DNA from: CAVQZA01 sp963724805
Lineage (GTDB): Bacteria > Actinomycetota > Thermoleophilia > Gaiellales > Gaiellaceae
NCBI GenBank assembly: GCA_963724805.1
Contig: CAVRWA010000014.1
Coordinates: 434,001 to 498,000, forward strand
Length of the DNA stretch: 64,000 nucleotides
Reading direction: 5' to 3'
Each line of letters opens with the position of its first letter. Within the stretch, counting starts at the first letter, position 1. A model generated the notes under the pieces. The model worked only from the letters and a program-made list of their open reading frames with translations, was not told the origin of the DNA and did not search any database. Shown one piece after another: positions 8,889 through 15,631 of this stretch. A program made the translations under genes and the position numbers.

Positions 8889-9455
8889 ATGGTCCTCTCC
8901 GACGCCACGATCCGCCGCCTGGTGGCCGAGGGCCGGATCGGGATCGAGCCCTACGAGGAGGCGCTGCTGCAGCCGTCGAGCGTCGACGTGAGGGTCGACC
9001 GCTACTTCCGCGTCTTCCGGAACAACCGCTACCCGTTCATCGACGTCAAGGAGCAGCAGGAGGAGCTCACCGAGCTCGTCGAGGTCGACCCGGAGACGGC
9101 GTTCATCCTCCATCCGGGCGAGTTCGTGCTCGGCTCGACCCTCGAGCGGATTCGACTGCCGGATGACCTGGTCGCGAGACTCGAGGGAAAGTCGTCATTG
9201 GGCAGGCTCGGCCTCTTGATCCACTCCACCGCCGGGTTCATCGACCCGGGCTGGGACGGCCACGTCACGCTCGAGCTGTCGAACGTCGCGAACCTCCCGA
9301 TCACGATCTACGTCGGGATGAAGATCGGGCAGCTCTCGTTCATGGAGCTGACCGAGCCCTCGGAGCGGCCTTACGGGAGCGGCGGCCTCGGCTCGAAGTA
9401 CCAGGGCCAGAAGGGTCCCACGGCCAGCCGCTACTGGCAGAACTTCGCGCCGTGA
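8889..9455 (+). CDS. dcd: dCTP deaminase
   Basis: A 188-residue trimeric nucleotide hydrolase of the dUTPase fold that deaminates dCTP on the way to dTTP. The family core is visible: QPSSVDVRVDRYFRVF near residue 30, GKSSLGRLGLLIHSTAGFI near 100-118, with the acidic LELSN segment that carries the catalytic glutamate, and a C-terminal GLGSKYQGQ tail that closes the active site. Actinobacterial relatives often also hydrolyse dUTP to dUMP; that second activity is possible but not shown. The stop overlaps the next gene's GTG by four bases (GTGA). Confidence 0.95.
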   Translation: MVLSDATIRRLVAEGRIGIEPYEEALLQPSSVDVRVDRYFRVFRNNRYPFIDVKEQQEELTELVEVDPETAFILHPGEFVLGSTLERIRLPDDLVARLEGKSSLGRLGLLIHSTAGFIDPGWDGHVTLELSNVANLPITIYVGMKIGQLSFMELTEPSERPYGSGGLGSKYQGQKGPTASRYWQNFAP

Positions 9456-10324
9456 TCCTGGTTACCGGCGCCGCGGGGTTCATCGGGATGCGCGTCGTTC
9501 ACGAGCTCCGGGCGCGCGGGCGCGACGTGCGGGCGCTCGTCCGTTCGCCCGGGCGCGCCGGCCCCCTTGCGAGCTGGGACGTCGAGGTGGCCACAGGCGA
9601 CGTCACCGATCCCGAGAGCCTGCGCACCGCCGTGGAGGGCTGCGACGAGATCGTCCACCTCGTCTCGATCCTCACCGGGAGCAAGGCCGACTTCGAGCGC
9701 GTGATGGCACAGGGGACGCGAAACCTGGTCGAGGCGGCGGCTCCGAAGCGGCTCGTGCTCATGAGCGCACTCGGGGTCGACGACCCCCGCGCCGACGGGA
9801 TTCCCTACTTCGAGGCAAAGCGCGAGATGGAGCGCGCCGTCCGCGAGTCGGGGTCCGAGTTCGTGATCCTGAGGCCGAGCTTCGTGTTCGGCGACGGCGG
9901 GGCGCTCGCCACCTTCCTCCGGCTCGCGCGCCGCTCGCCCGTGACGCCGATCGTCGGTGACGGCACGGCGCGGATCCAGCCCGTCTGGATCGACGACGTC
10001 GCCCGCGCCGTGGCCGAGTCGCTGGAGCGGCCCGAGGCGGCAAGCCGGACGCTCGAGCTCGGCGGCCCCGACGTCGTGACCTGGAACGACTTCTGGGCGC
10101 GGCTGAAGAAGGCGGCCGGCCTGCGACGACCGTCGATCCACGTCCCCTTCTCGGTGATGCGGGCCCAGGCCACGCTGCTCGAGAAGCTGCCGAACCCGCC
10201 GCTCACCCGCGACCAGCTGCGGATGCTCCAGGCCGGCGACAACGTCGTCACGGGCGAGGATGCGGCGGCCGTGCTCGGGCTCCAGCTCGTGGCGCTGGAC
10301 GAGCAGCTTCGCCGTGTCGCCTGA
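9452..10324 (+). CDS. NAD(P)-binding epimerase/NmrA-like protein (NDUFA9-like SDR)
   Basis: A 290-residue atypical short-chain dehydrogenase. The N-terminal VTGAAGFIGMRVVHEL is the GxxGxxG dinucleotide site (residues 4-19). A Tyr-x3-Lys pair is present as YFEAK. The central LILRPSFVFG and later GDGTARIQPVWIDDVARAV are typical of the group resembling complex I subunit NDUFA9 and ubiquinone-associated SDRs. The reaction is unknown. It overlaps dcd by four bases and is probably co-transcribed with it, though no functional link is evident. Confidence 0.82.
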   Translation: MILVTGAAGFIGMRVVHELRARGRDVRALVRSPGRAGPLASWDVEVATGDVTDPESLRTAVEGCDEIVHLVSILTGSKADFERVMAQGTRNLVEAAAPKRLVLMSALGVDDPRADGIPYFEAKREMERAVRESGSEFVILRPSFVFGDGGALATFLRLARRSPVTPIVGDGTARIQPVWIDDVARAVAESLERPEAASRTLELGGPDVVTWNDFWARLKKAAGLRRPSIHVPFSVMRAQATLLEKLPNPPLTRDQLRMLQAGDNVVTGEDAAAVLGLQLVALDEQLRRVA

Positions 10325-10338
10325 GGCGGGAATAATAG

Positions 10339-10350
10339 TTGTGAAGTCAA
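10339..10350 (+). promoter_or_regulatory. Possible operator/promoter upstream of the YceI gene
   Basis: The 75-base gap before the YceI gene holds an AT-richer patch with TTG-TGAAGT-CAA, a short inverted repeat of the kind bound by small dimeric regulators. A T-run follows at about 10370. The evidence is weak. Confidence 0.2.
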
Positions 10351-10399
10351 TCGTTCTGCCTGTTGTCCAGCTTTTTTCGACAGACCCTGGAGGTCCAAC

Positions 10400-10948
10400 A
10401 TGTCAGTAGCAGAGAAGACAGAGCAGCTGATCCCGGTCGGCACCTGGAAGTCCGACCCGGTGCACTCGACCGTCGCCTTCGCCGTCAAGCACCAGATCGT
10501 CGCCACGTTCCGCGGCAAGTTCACCGAGTTCGAGGCGACGCTCGTCGGCGGCGAGGAGCCGACGCTCACCGGTGTGGTCAAGGTGGCCAGCATCGTCGTC
10601 GAGGACGAGAATCTGTACGGCCACCTTCAGTCCCCCGACTTCTTCGACGTCGAGCGCTTCCCGGAGCTTCGCTTCGAGTCGAGCAGCGTCCGCCGCAACG
10701 GCGACAGCGTCACAGCCGACGCCGAGCTCACCGTCAAGGGCGTGACCAGGCCGGTCACCGTGAAGGGCACGATCGCCGGGCCGATCACCGACCCGTGGGG
10801 CGGCGAGCGCCTCGGGCTCTCGCTCGAGACCACGATCGACCGCTCCGCGTACGGGATCGAGTGGAACACCCCCCTCCCCGGCGGGGGCTTCGCCGTCTCC
10901 AACGACGTCGCGCTGCTCGCCGAGCTCGAGCTCGTCAGAGAGCAGTAG
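10400..10948 (+). CDS. YceI family lipocalin-like protein
   Basis: A 182-residue YceI-domain protein, an eight-stranded beta barrel that binds polyisoprenoid or similar lipids. The opening GTWKSDPVHSTVAFAVKH and the later YGHLQSPDFFDVERFPELRFES and WNTPLPGGGFAVSN are highly characteristic. There is no signal peptide, so unlike proteobacterial YceI it should be cytoplasmic, as is common for actinobacterial members. A good Shine-Dalgarno sequence (GGAGG) stands 6 bases before the ATG. It is followed two bases later by an FMN reductase gene. Confidence 0.93.
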   Translation: MSVAEKTEQLIPVGTWKSDPVHSTVAFAVKHQIVATFRGKFTEFEATLVGGEEPTLTGVVKVASIVVEDENLYGHLQSPDFFDVERFPELRFESSSVRRNGDSVTADAELTVKGVTRPVTVKGTIAGPITDPWGGERLGLSLETTIDRSAYGIEWNTPLPGGGFAVSNDVALLAELELVREQ

Positions 10949-10950
10949 GA

Positions 10951-11505
10951 GTGCGGATCCTCGCCATCTCCGGCAGCCTGCGGCGCGAGTCGTACAACAC
11001 GCGGCTCATCCGTGCGGCGTCGGAGCTCGCCCCTCCGGGCATCGAGCTCGAGCTCTACGACGGGCTCGCCTCGCTGCCTCCCTATGACGCCGACCTCGAC
11101 GTCGAGCCGGCGCCGGCCGCGGTCCGGGACCTCCGTGAGAGGATTTCCGCCGCCGACGGCATCCTGATCTCGACGCCCGAGTACAACGGCTCGATCCCGG
11201 GGCAGCTGAAGAACGCGGTCGACTGGGCTTCGCGGCCCTTCCCCGACAGCCCGCTGCGCAACAAGCCGATCGCGCTCGCGGGTGCGACTCCTGGCGCCTA
11301 CGGTGCGATGTGGGCCCAGACCGACCTGCGCAGGGTGCTCGGCGTGGCCGGCGCCCGTGTGGTCGGTGAGGAGCTCCCCGTGGCCAGGGTGGAAACCCGC
11401 TTCGACGACGAGGATCGCCTGATCGACCCCGAGGTGCGGGCGCACCTGATCGAGCACCTCGAGCTGCTTGCGGCCGAGGCGCGGCTGTCGGCAGTAGCGG
11501 CCTGA
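10951..11505 (+). CDS. NADPH-dependent FMN reductase (flavodoxin-like)
   Basis: A 184-residue flavodoxin-fold reductase. The phosphate-binding loop GSLRRESYN is at about residues 7-15 and the flavin ring-binding motif PEYNGSIPGQLKNAVDW at about 72-88. Members reduce FMN, quinones, azo dyes or chromate with NADPH. The GTG at 10951 follows the YceI stop by two bases, with GGAG overlapping that stop, so the two genes form an operon. The downstream hairpin at 11515-11542 lies 9 bases after the stop but has its U-run on the other strand. Confidence 0.9.
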   Translation: MRILAISGSLRRESYNTRLIRAASELAPPGIELELYDGLASLPPYDADLDVEPAPAAVRDLRERISAADGILISTPEYNGSIPGQLKNAVDWASRPFPDSPLRNKPIALAGATPGAYGAMWAQTDLRRVLGVAGARVVGEELPVARVETRFDDEDRLIDPEVRAHLIEHLELLAAEARLSAVAA

Positions 11506-11514
11506 CCGGAAAAG

Positions 11515-11542
11515 GACGAGGGCCGGTTTCCCGGCCCTCGTC
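11515..11542 (-). terminator. Rho-independent terminator of the small RNA
   Basis: GACGAGGGCCGG (11515-11526) and CCGGCCCTCGTC (11531-11542) form a perfect 12-bp stem with a 4-base loop. On the minus strand it is followed by CTTTTCC. On the plus strand no T-run follows, so it mainly serves the minus-strand RNA, though it may also stop FMN reductase transcripts. Confidence 0.8.
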
Positions 11543-11666
11543 TCGGTCACTAGCCTTGGAGTAGTAGGGGCGCTTCCAGCCGGCCCATGGTCCGGCGGCG
11601 CTGCGCGCGTAGTCCCCCACGCTGGCTAGGCGGTTCCCTGTGGTCTCGGGGACACGCCCCTACCGA

Positions 11667-11690
11667 CTAGGACCTCCGCTGCCCGTACAT
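11667..11690 (-). CDS. Possible 7-residue leader peptide ORF (MYGQRRS)
   Basis: A minimal ORF, ATG to TAG with seven codons, lies 14 bases after the strong anti-SD complement of the small RNA. A GTG at 11711, overlapping that complement, would give a 14-residue version in the same frame. Either may be translated as a sensor of ribosome state. It may also be coincidental. Confidence 0.3.
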   Translation of the reverse strand: MYGQRRS

Positions 11691-11743
11691 GAGTCTGTCA
11701 AGCCGGACCACCTCCTTTCCGCGTTGGGCGAACTGTAGCGAAG

Positions 11744-12328
11744 CTAGCGGAGGAGAGCTGTTAACTCGAGCCCGCGGTCGAGGGGCACCGTCACGCTGAC
11801 GAGATCCGGGTCGGCCTGGCGCGCGGCCGAGTAGGCCCCGAGCGTCTCGACGTGCGAGAGCACGTTGTCGGCGACGACGAGCCCTCCAGGCTCGAGACGC
11901 GGCCGCGCGAGCTCGAACAGGCGCTCGTAGTCGTCCTTCTCCGCGTCGATGAAGACGACGTCGAACGTGTCGTCGAGCTGCTCGAGCGTCGCGATCGCGT
12001 CGCCCTCCACGAGCTCCGCCCACTCGTCCAGGCCGGCGTCTGCGATGTTCGCGCGCCAGAGCTCGGCCCGCTGCGGATCGACCTCGACCGACAGGACGCG
12101 CCCGCCGAGGATCCGCGCCCCGGCCGCGAGCCAGATCGCCGAGTACCCGCGGGAGCCGCCGAGCTCGAGCACCTCGCATCCCGCCTGCCCCGCGACGAGC
12201 GAGAAGAGGAACCGGCCCGTGGTCGGCGAGACCTGGCGCGAGCGGAGCTCCGACGGGAGCCCGGCGGCACGCTCGGCCTCGTCGACGGCCTCCATGCGCG
12301 CGAGCACAGCTCGGACGCGGTCGTCCAC
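11744..12328 (-). CDS. O-methyltransferase (class I SAM, catechol-type)
   Basis: A 194-residue O-methyltransferase of the COMT/caffeoyl-CoA type. It shows the SAM-binding motif VLELGGSRGYSAIWLA, the acidic VEVDP at the end of strand 2, and the metal site VVFIDAEKDDY with DNV further on. The start codon GTG at 12328 shares a base with the Rieske gene's TAG, so translation is probably coupled. The longer frame upstream overlaps the Rieske gene and is rejected. It is the last protein gene of the minus-strand SUF run; a direct role in Fe-S biology is not evident. Confidence 0.88.
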   Translation of the reverse strand: MDDRVRAVLARMEAVDEAERAAGLPSELRSRQVSPTTGRFLFSLVAGQAGCEVLELGGSRGYSAIWLAAGARILGGRVLSVEVDPQRAELWRANIADAGLDEWAELVEGDAIATLEQLDDTFDVVFIDAEKDDYERLFELARPRLEPGGLVVADNVLSHVETLGAYSAARQADPDLVSVTVPLDRGLELTALLR

Positions 12329-12639
12329 TAGACGTCGACCTTCACGAGCCCGTCCACCACGCGGACGGGGTACGTCTCGACCGGCAGGTACGCGGGCAGG
12401 GTCAGCGCCTGGCCGGTGCGGACGTCGAAGCGCGAGCCGTGGCGCGGGCAGATCGCGACGCATTCCTCCGGCTCCCACTCGCCCTCGCAGAGCGGGCCGT
12501 CGTCGTGAGAGCAGCGATCCTCGATCGCGTAGAGCGCGCCGCCGCAGTTGTAGACGCCGACGTCGACCGAGCCGGCGTGCACGACCTTCACCTCCCCGGG
12601 AGGCAGCTCATCCGCCCGGCAGACGACGACCTCGGCCAA
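12328..12639 (-). CDS. Rieske-type [2Fe-2S] ferredoxin
   Basis: A 103-residue soluble Rieske protein. Its cluster ligands are Cys43-x-His45 and Cys64-x2-His67, in DRCSHDDGP and AICPRHGSRFD. Actinobacteria often carry such a non-haem ferredoxin as the last member of the suf operon. It may supply electrons to cluster assembly or to an oxygenase. The start is TTG at 12639, three bases after the sufU stop; no ATG or GTG lies between, so TTG is the only start that keeps the N-terminal strand. Confidence 0.9.
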   Translation of the reverse strand: MAEVVVCRADELPPGEVKVVHAGSVDVGVYNCGGALYAIEDRCSHDDGPLCEGEWEPEECVAICPRHGSRFDVRTGQALTLPAYLPVETYPVRVVDGLVKVDV

Positions 12640-12642
12640 GGA

Positions 12643-13080
12643 CTACTTGAGCTCCAGCTCGTTCGCGAAGCCGGCCCACTCCTCGGGGAGCGGCGTGCCC
12701 TTCGCCTTGTGCAGCGCGACCTTGAGCGTGCCGAGGCCGAGGATCGCGCACTTGAGCCGCACCGGGCTGAGCGGGATCCCGATCTCCTCGAGCAGCTCCT
12801 CCTTCGGGAGCACCGCCACCTCCGACGCCTTCCGGCCCTTCACCATCTCGGTCAGCATCGAGGTCGCCGCCTGGCTGATCGCGCAGCCGCGCCCGGAGAA
12901 CCTGACCTCGTCGATCGTCTCGCCGTCGGCGGCGAAGGCGACGTAGATCGAGACCTCGTCGCCGCAGAGCGGGTTCTGCCCCTCGGCGTGGGCGCCCGGC
13001 TCCTCGAGCGTCCCGTGCCCGCGTGGGTTCTTGTAGTGATCGAGGATCACCTCGCGGTACATCTGGTCGAACTCGCTCAC
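12643..13080 (-). CDS. sufU: SufU iron-sulfur assembly / sulfur-transfer protein
   Basis: A 145-residue SufU with conserved Cys39, Asp41, Cys66 and Cys111 (NPLCGD, GRGCAIS, RLKCAI). In SufU these residues hold zinc and accept persulfide sulfur from SufS. The insertion between the second and third cysteines is longer than in IscU, which is typical of SufU. The GTG at 13080 is preceded by AAGGAG at good spacing. That Shine-Dalgarno sequence is fused to the repeated palindrome at 13089-13107, so a protein bound there could control this gene separately from sufS upstream. Confidence 0.94.
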   Translation of the reverse strand: MSEFDQMYREVILDHYKNPRGHGTLEEPGAHAEGQNPLCGDEVSIYVAFAADGETIDEVRFSGRGCAISQAATSMLTEMVKGRKASEVAVLPKEELLEEIGIPLSPVRLKCAILGLGTLKVALHKAKGTPLPEEWAGFANELELK

Positions 13081-13088
13081 CGCCGACT

Positions 13089-13107
13089 CCTTGTGCTCAT
13101 GAGCATT
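13089..13107. repeat. 19-bp repeated element with 12-bp palindrome, copy 2 (sufU leader)
   Basis: Exact second copy of the element at 4331-4349, in the 55-base gap between sufS and sufU. The palindrome TGCTCATGAGCA (13094-13105) lies just upstream of the sufU Shine-Dalgarno sequence. It could be an operator or an RNA hairpin that hides the ribosome binding site. Confidence 0.6.
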
Positions 13108-13135
13108 AGGGATCGTACGTTTAGCCCGAACGGGG

Positions 13136-14380
13136 TCACGTGAGCACCTTCCGCACCTTGTGGAGACCGTCGATCAGGCGGTCGACCTCTTCGGGCAGCG
13201 AGTAGAGGTAGAAGCTCGCACGCGTCGTCGCGACGACGCCGAGGCGCGTCATCAGCGGCTGGGTGCAGTGGTGGCCGGCGCGCACGGCAATCCCCTCGAA
13301 GTCCAGCACCTGGGCGACGTCGTGGGGGTGGATCCCCTCGAGGTCGAACGAGACGATCCCCGTGCGCCGGTCGGCCGGCGGGCCGAAGACCTTCAGGCCG
13401 GGCACCTCCTGGAGGCGATCCATCGCATAGACGACGAGCTCGTGCTCGTGCGCGGCGATCGCGTCGAGGCCGATCGCCGAGACGTAGTCGATCGCGGCGC
13501 CGAAGCCGACTGCCTCTGCGATCGCCGGGGTACCGGCCTCGAACTTGTACGGGAGCTCGTTCCAGGTCGTCTTCTCGAGCGAGACGGAGCGGATCATCTC
13601 CCCGCCGAGGTTGAACGGGCTCATCGCCTCCAGCAGCTCCGCGCGGCCCCAGAGCGCGCCGACCCCGGTCGGCCCGCAGAGCTTGTGCGACGAGAAGGCG
13701 AGGAAGTCGCAGCCGAGCGCCTGCACGTCCAGGGCGCGATGCGGCGCCGCCTGGGCGGCGTCGACGACCATGATCGCGCCCTGCTCGTGCGCCCAGGCGG
13801 CCAGCTTCTCGACCGGGTTGATCGTGCCGAGCGTGTTCGAGACGAGGTTGTTGGCGACGACCTTCACCCGGCCCGAGGCGGCGAGCTCGTCGAGCGCGTC
13901 GAGCTGCAGCTCGCCGAGGTCGTCGATCGGGATGTGACGGAACGAGGCGCCCGTCCGCTGCGCGACGAACTGCCAGGGGACGAAGTTGGCGTGGTGCTCG
14001 AGCTCGGTGATCACGACCACGTCGCCCGGGCCGAGGTTGTCGAGACCCCAGGCGTAGGCGACGAGGTTCAGCGCCTCGGTCGTCGAGCGCGTGAAGATCA
14101 CCTCGCGCGCGGAGGGCGCGTTCACGTACGCGCGGGCCTTCTCGCGCGCCCCCTCGTACGCGGCGGTCGCGCGCTCGGCCAGGTCGTAAACGCCCCGGTG
14201 CACGTTGGCGTACGAGGTCTCGTAGAACGTCCGCAGCTCGTCGAGCACCTGCCGCGGCTTCTGGGTCGAGGAGGCCGAGTCGAGGTACGCGAGCGGCTTC
14301 CCGTGCACCTGATGCTCGAACACCGGGAAGTCCGCGCGCAGCAGGCGCGCGTCGAGCGGCTTCGAGGTCGTGACGGCCAT
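13136..14380 (-). CDS. sufS: SufS cysteine desulfurase
   Basis: A 414-residue class V PLP aminotransferase-fold desulfurase of group II. The Schiff-base lysine is Lys233 in SSHKLCGPTG. The persulfide cysteine is Cys372 in RAGHHCTQPLM. The N-terminal YLDSASSTQKP and NVHRGVYDLAERAT are standard SufS signatures. It makes persulfide sulfur from cysteine and passes it to SufU, encoded next. The ATG at 14380 follows AAGGAG directly and is also 6 bases from a TAGGCT hexamer. A secondary promoter here would let sufS and the genes after it be expressed apart from sufCBD. Confidence 0.95.
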   Translation of the reverse strand: MAVTTSKPLDARLLRADFPVFEHQVHGKPLAYLDSASSTQKPRQVLDELRTFYETSYANVHRGVYDLAERATAAYEGAREKARAYVNAPSAREVIFTRSTTEALNLVAYAWGLDNLGPGDVVVITELEHHANFVPWQFVAQRTGASFRHIPIDDLGELQLDALDELAASGRVKVVANNLVSNTLGTINPVEKLAAWAHEQGAIMVVDAAQAAPHRALDVQALGCDFLAFSSHKLCGPTGVGALWGRAELLEAMSPFNLGGEMIRSVSLEKTTWNELPYKFEAGTPAIAEAVGFGAAIDYVSAIGLDAIAAHEHELVVYAMDRLQEVPGLKVFGPPADRRTGIVSFDLEGIHPHDVAQVLDFEGIAVRAGHHCTQPLMTRLGVVATTRASFYLYSLPEEVDRLIDGLHKVRKVLT

Positions 14381-14386
14381 CTCCTT

Positions 14387-14392
14387 AGCCTA
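14387..14392 (-). promoter_or_regulatory. Possible internal -10 element (TAGGCT) before sufS
   Basis: TAGGCT on the minus strand lies 6 bases upstream of the sufS ATG. The intervening AAGGAG is too close to the start to act well as a Shine-Dalgarno sequence, which favours a leaderless start. Confidence 0.35.
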
Positions 14393-14397
14393 GCGGC

Positions 14398-15627
14398 CTA
14401 GGGCACCCTGAACCCTGTCGGGGTATAGCCGGCAGCACTGACGGCCATCAGCGTGTGCCGCTTGACCCCGGCGAGGCTCACGGTGCCGGAGGCGCTCGTC
14501 TTCAGGGTCTTGCCGCTGCCCTTCACCGTCGCGCCCGCGACCGCGAAGCCGTCGTCGAGCACGCGCACCGCGGTCCTGGTGGCCTTCACGGTGAGCCCCG
14601 GCAGCAGCCGCTGATGCTGGAGGTTCGAGCCGGTGTTGATCACCCCGTCGACCGAGCCGTCGTGGAGCGCGCCCGCCTCGAGCTGGTAGACGGAGCCGGG
14701 AGCCTTCACGTGGACGGCGGCGCCGAAGTGCGCGCCGGCCGAGCGTGAGCGCGCCGCCCAGACGGCGCCGTCCTGCGTCCAGAGCGCCCAGAGGCGCCCG
14801 GTGTCGTCGACCGAGAGCGCCATGTGCGGGTCGGGCTGCTTGAACGCGTGGGCGAAGCGCACCGAATGGGCGAGCTTCCCGCCGCGGTAGGTGTTGACGA
14901 TGTACGCGTTGGCAGTCGGATAGCCGGTCTGCCAGCCGAGGAACGTGTTGCCGGAGCCGTCGGCGACGAGCGGCACACGCGCGTCGTTCGCGAGCGACTC
15001 CTTGCCACCCGTCAGGTTGATGTACGGCCCGCCGATCGGCCCGTACAGGTAGCCGCTCTGCCCGGTCGCGTTCGACCAGAAGGCGATCTGCGCGAAGCCG
15101 GTGGAGTCGACCGCGAGCGACTCCGCGTAGCCGCAGCAGTAAGGGAAGGCGTTGAGCGCCAGCGCGCCGGTGAGACCCGCGTAGACGTTGATGAAGCCGG
15201 TACCGTTCTGCGAGAAGATCGGGTGGTCGACGGCGAACGCAGCTGCCTGGACGTCGCCGGTCCTCGTGCCGGGGAGCGGCGATCCCGCTGCCCAGGTGGC
15301 TCCCTCGTCCGTCGAGCCGTACGGGACGACCCCCGTGCCCTCGCCGGCGTAGAGCAAGAGCGTGCCGCCGGTGACGACGATCTGCGCGTCGCCGACGAAC
15401 GGAAGCCCGGAGGCGAGCGTCGTCGTGCTCGTGCCGCGGATCACCCTCAGGTTTCCGGCGATCGGCTCGCGGTAGGCGATCAGCTCTGTACCCGTGCTCG
15501 GAAGCACGACCACGGACGGGTCGACGATGTTCTGCAACGTGTCGCCCGTCAGCTTCGTCCAGGCGCCCGCGGCCGGAGCGGCGACGAGAGCGATCAGCAC
15601 GGCAACGGCGGCGAGAAGTCCGCGCAC
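14398..15627 (-). CDS. Exported protein of unknown function, beta-propeller-like, inside the suf operon
   Basis: A 409-residue protein with a clear Sec signal peptide (residues 1-22, cleaved after AAPAAGAW-like sequence). The mature part is rich in Gly, Ser and Thr. It has recurring short strands with SxDxG-type turns (GSTDEGATW, ALSVDDTGRLWALW), which suggest a sialidase- or BNR-like beta propeller. The last 70 residues resemble a carboxypeptidase-regulatory or Ig-like module (VAGATVKGSGKTLKTSASG). I cannot name a function. It lies between sufD and sufS with a 4-base gap to sufD, so it is transcribed with Fe-S genes although exported. That is odd. Confidence 0.75.
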   Translation of the reverse strand: MRGLLAAVAVLIALVAAPAAGAWTKLTGDTLQNIVDPSVVVLPSTGTELIAYREPIAGNLRVIRGTSTTTLASGLPFVGDAQIVVTGGTLLLYAGEGTGVVPYGSTDEGATWAAGSPLPGTRTGDVQAAAFAVDHPIFSQNGTGFINVYAGLTGALALNAFPYCCGYAESLAVDSTGFAQIAFWSNATGQSGYLYGPIGGPYINLTGGKESLANDARVPLVADGSGNTFLGWQTGYPTANAYIVNTYRGGKLAHSVRFAHAFKQPDPHMALSVDDTGRLWALWTQDGAVWAARSRSAGAHFGAAVHVKAPGSVYQLEAGALHDGSVDGVINTGSNLQHQRLLPGLTVKATRTAVRVLDDGFAVAGATVKGSGKTLKTSASGTVSLAGVKRHTLMAVSAAGYTPTGFRVP

Positions 15628-15631
15628 GAGC

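Larger units (their letters stand above)
11510..11722 (-). ncRNA. Putative structured small RNA with full anti-SD complement and own terminator
   Basis: The minus strand between the methyltransferase stop and the convergent FMN reductase looks like a separate RNA. It opens with GGAAAGGAGGTGGTCC (11720-11705), which can pair along its whole length with the 3' tail of 16S rRNA, allowing one G-U pair. A tiny ORF follows. Next comes a folded domain closed by a perfect 9-bp long-range helix, GTAGGGGCG (11663-11655) with CGCCCCTAC (11572-11564). Inside it GTCCCC can pair with GGGGAC. CTAGCC inside can pair with GGCTAG outside the helix, giving a possible pseudoknot. A 12-bp terminator hairpin with CTTTT ends it. 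TACAGT at about 11730 is a possible -10. I cannot match it to a named RNA family. Confidence 0.6.

Noticed and set aside
4809..9113. Very long open frames on the strand opposite gabT and the MFS genes (over 900 codons each)
   Set aside because: They are the complements of well-supported genes. Their predicted proteins are made of Arg, Gly, Asp and Glu runs typical of GC-rich antisense frames.
9757..9768. A third near-copy of the palindrome (TGCTCATGAGCG)
   Set aside because: Eleven of twelve bases match, but it lies inside a coding sequence in a conserved segment and lacks the flanking bases.
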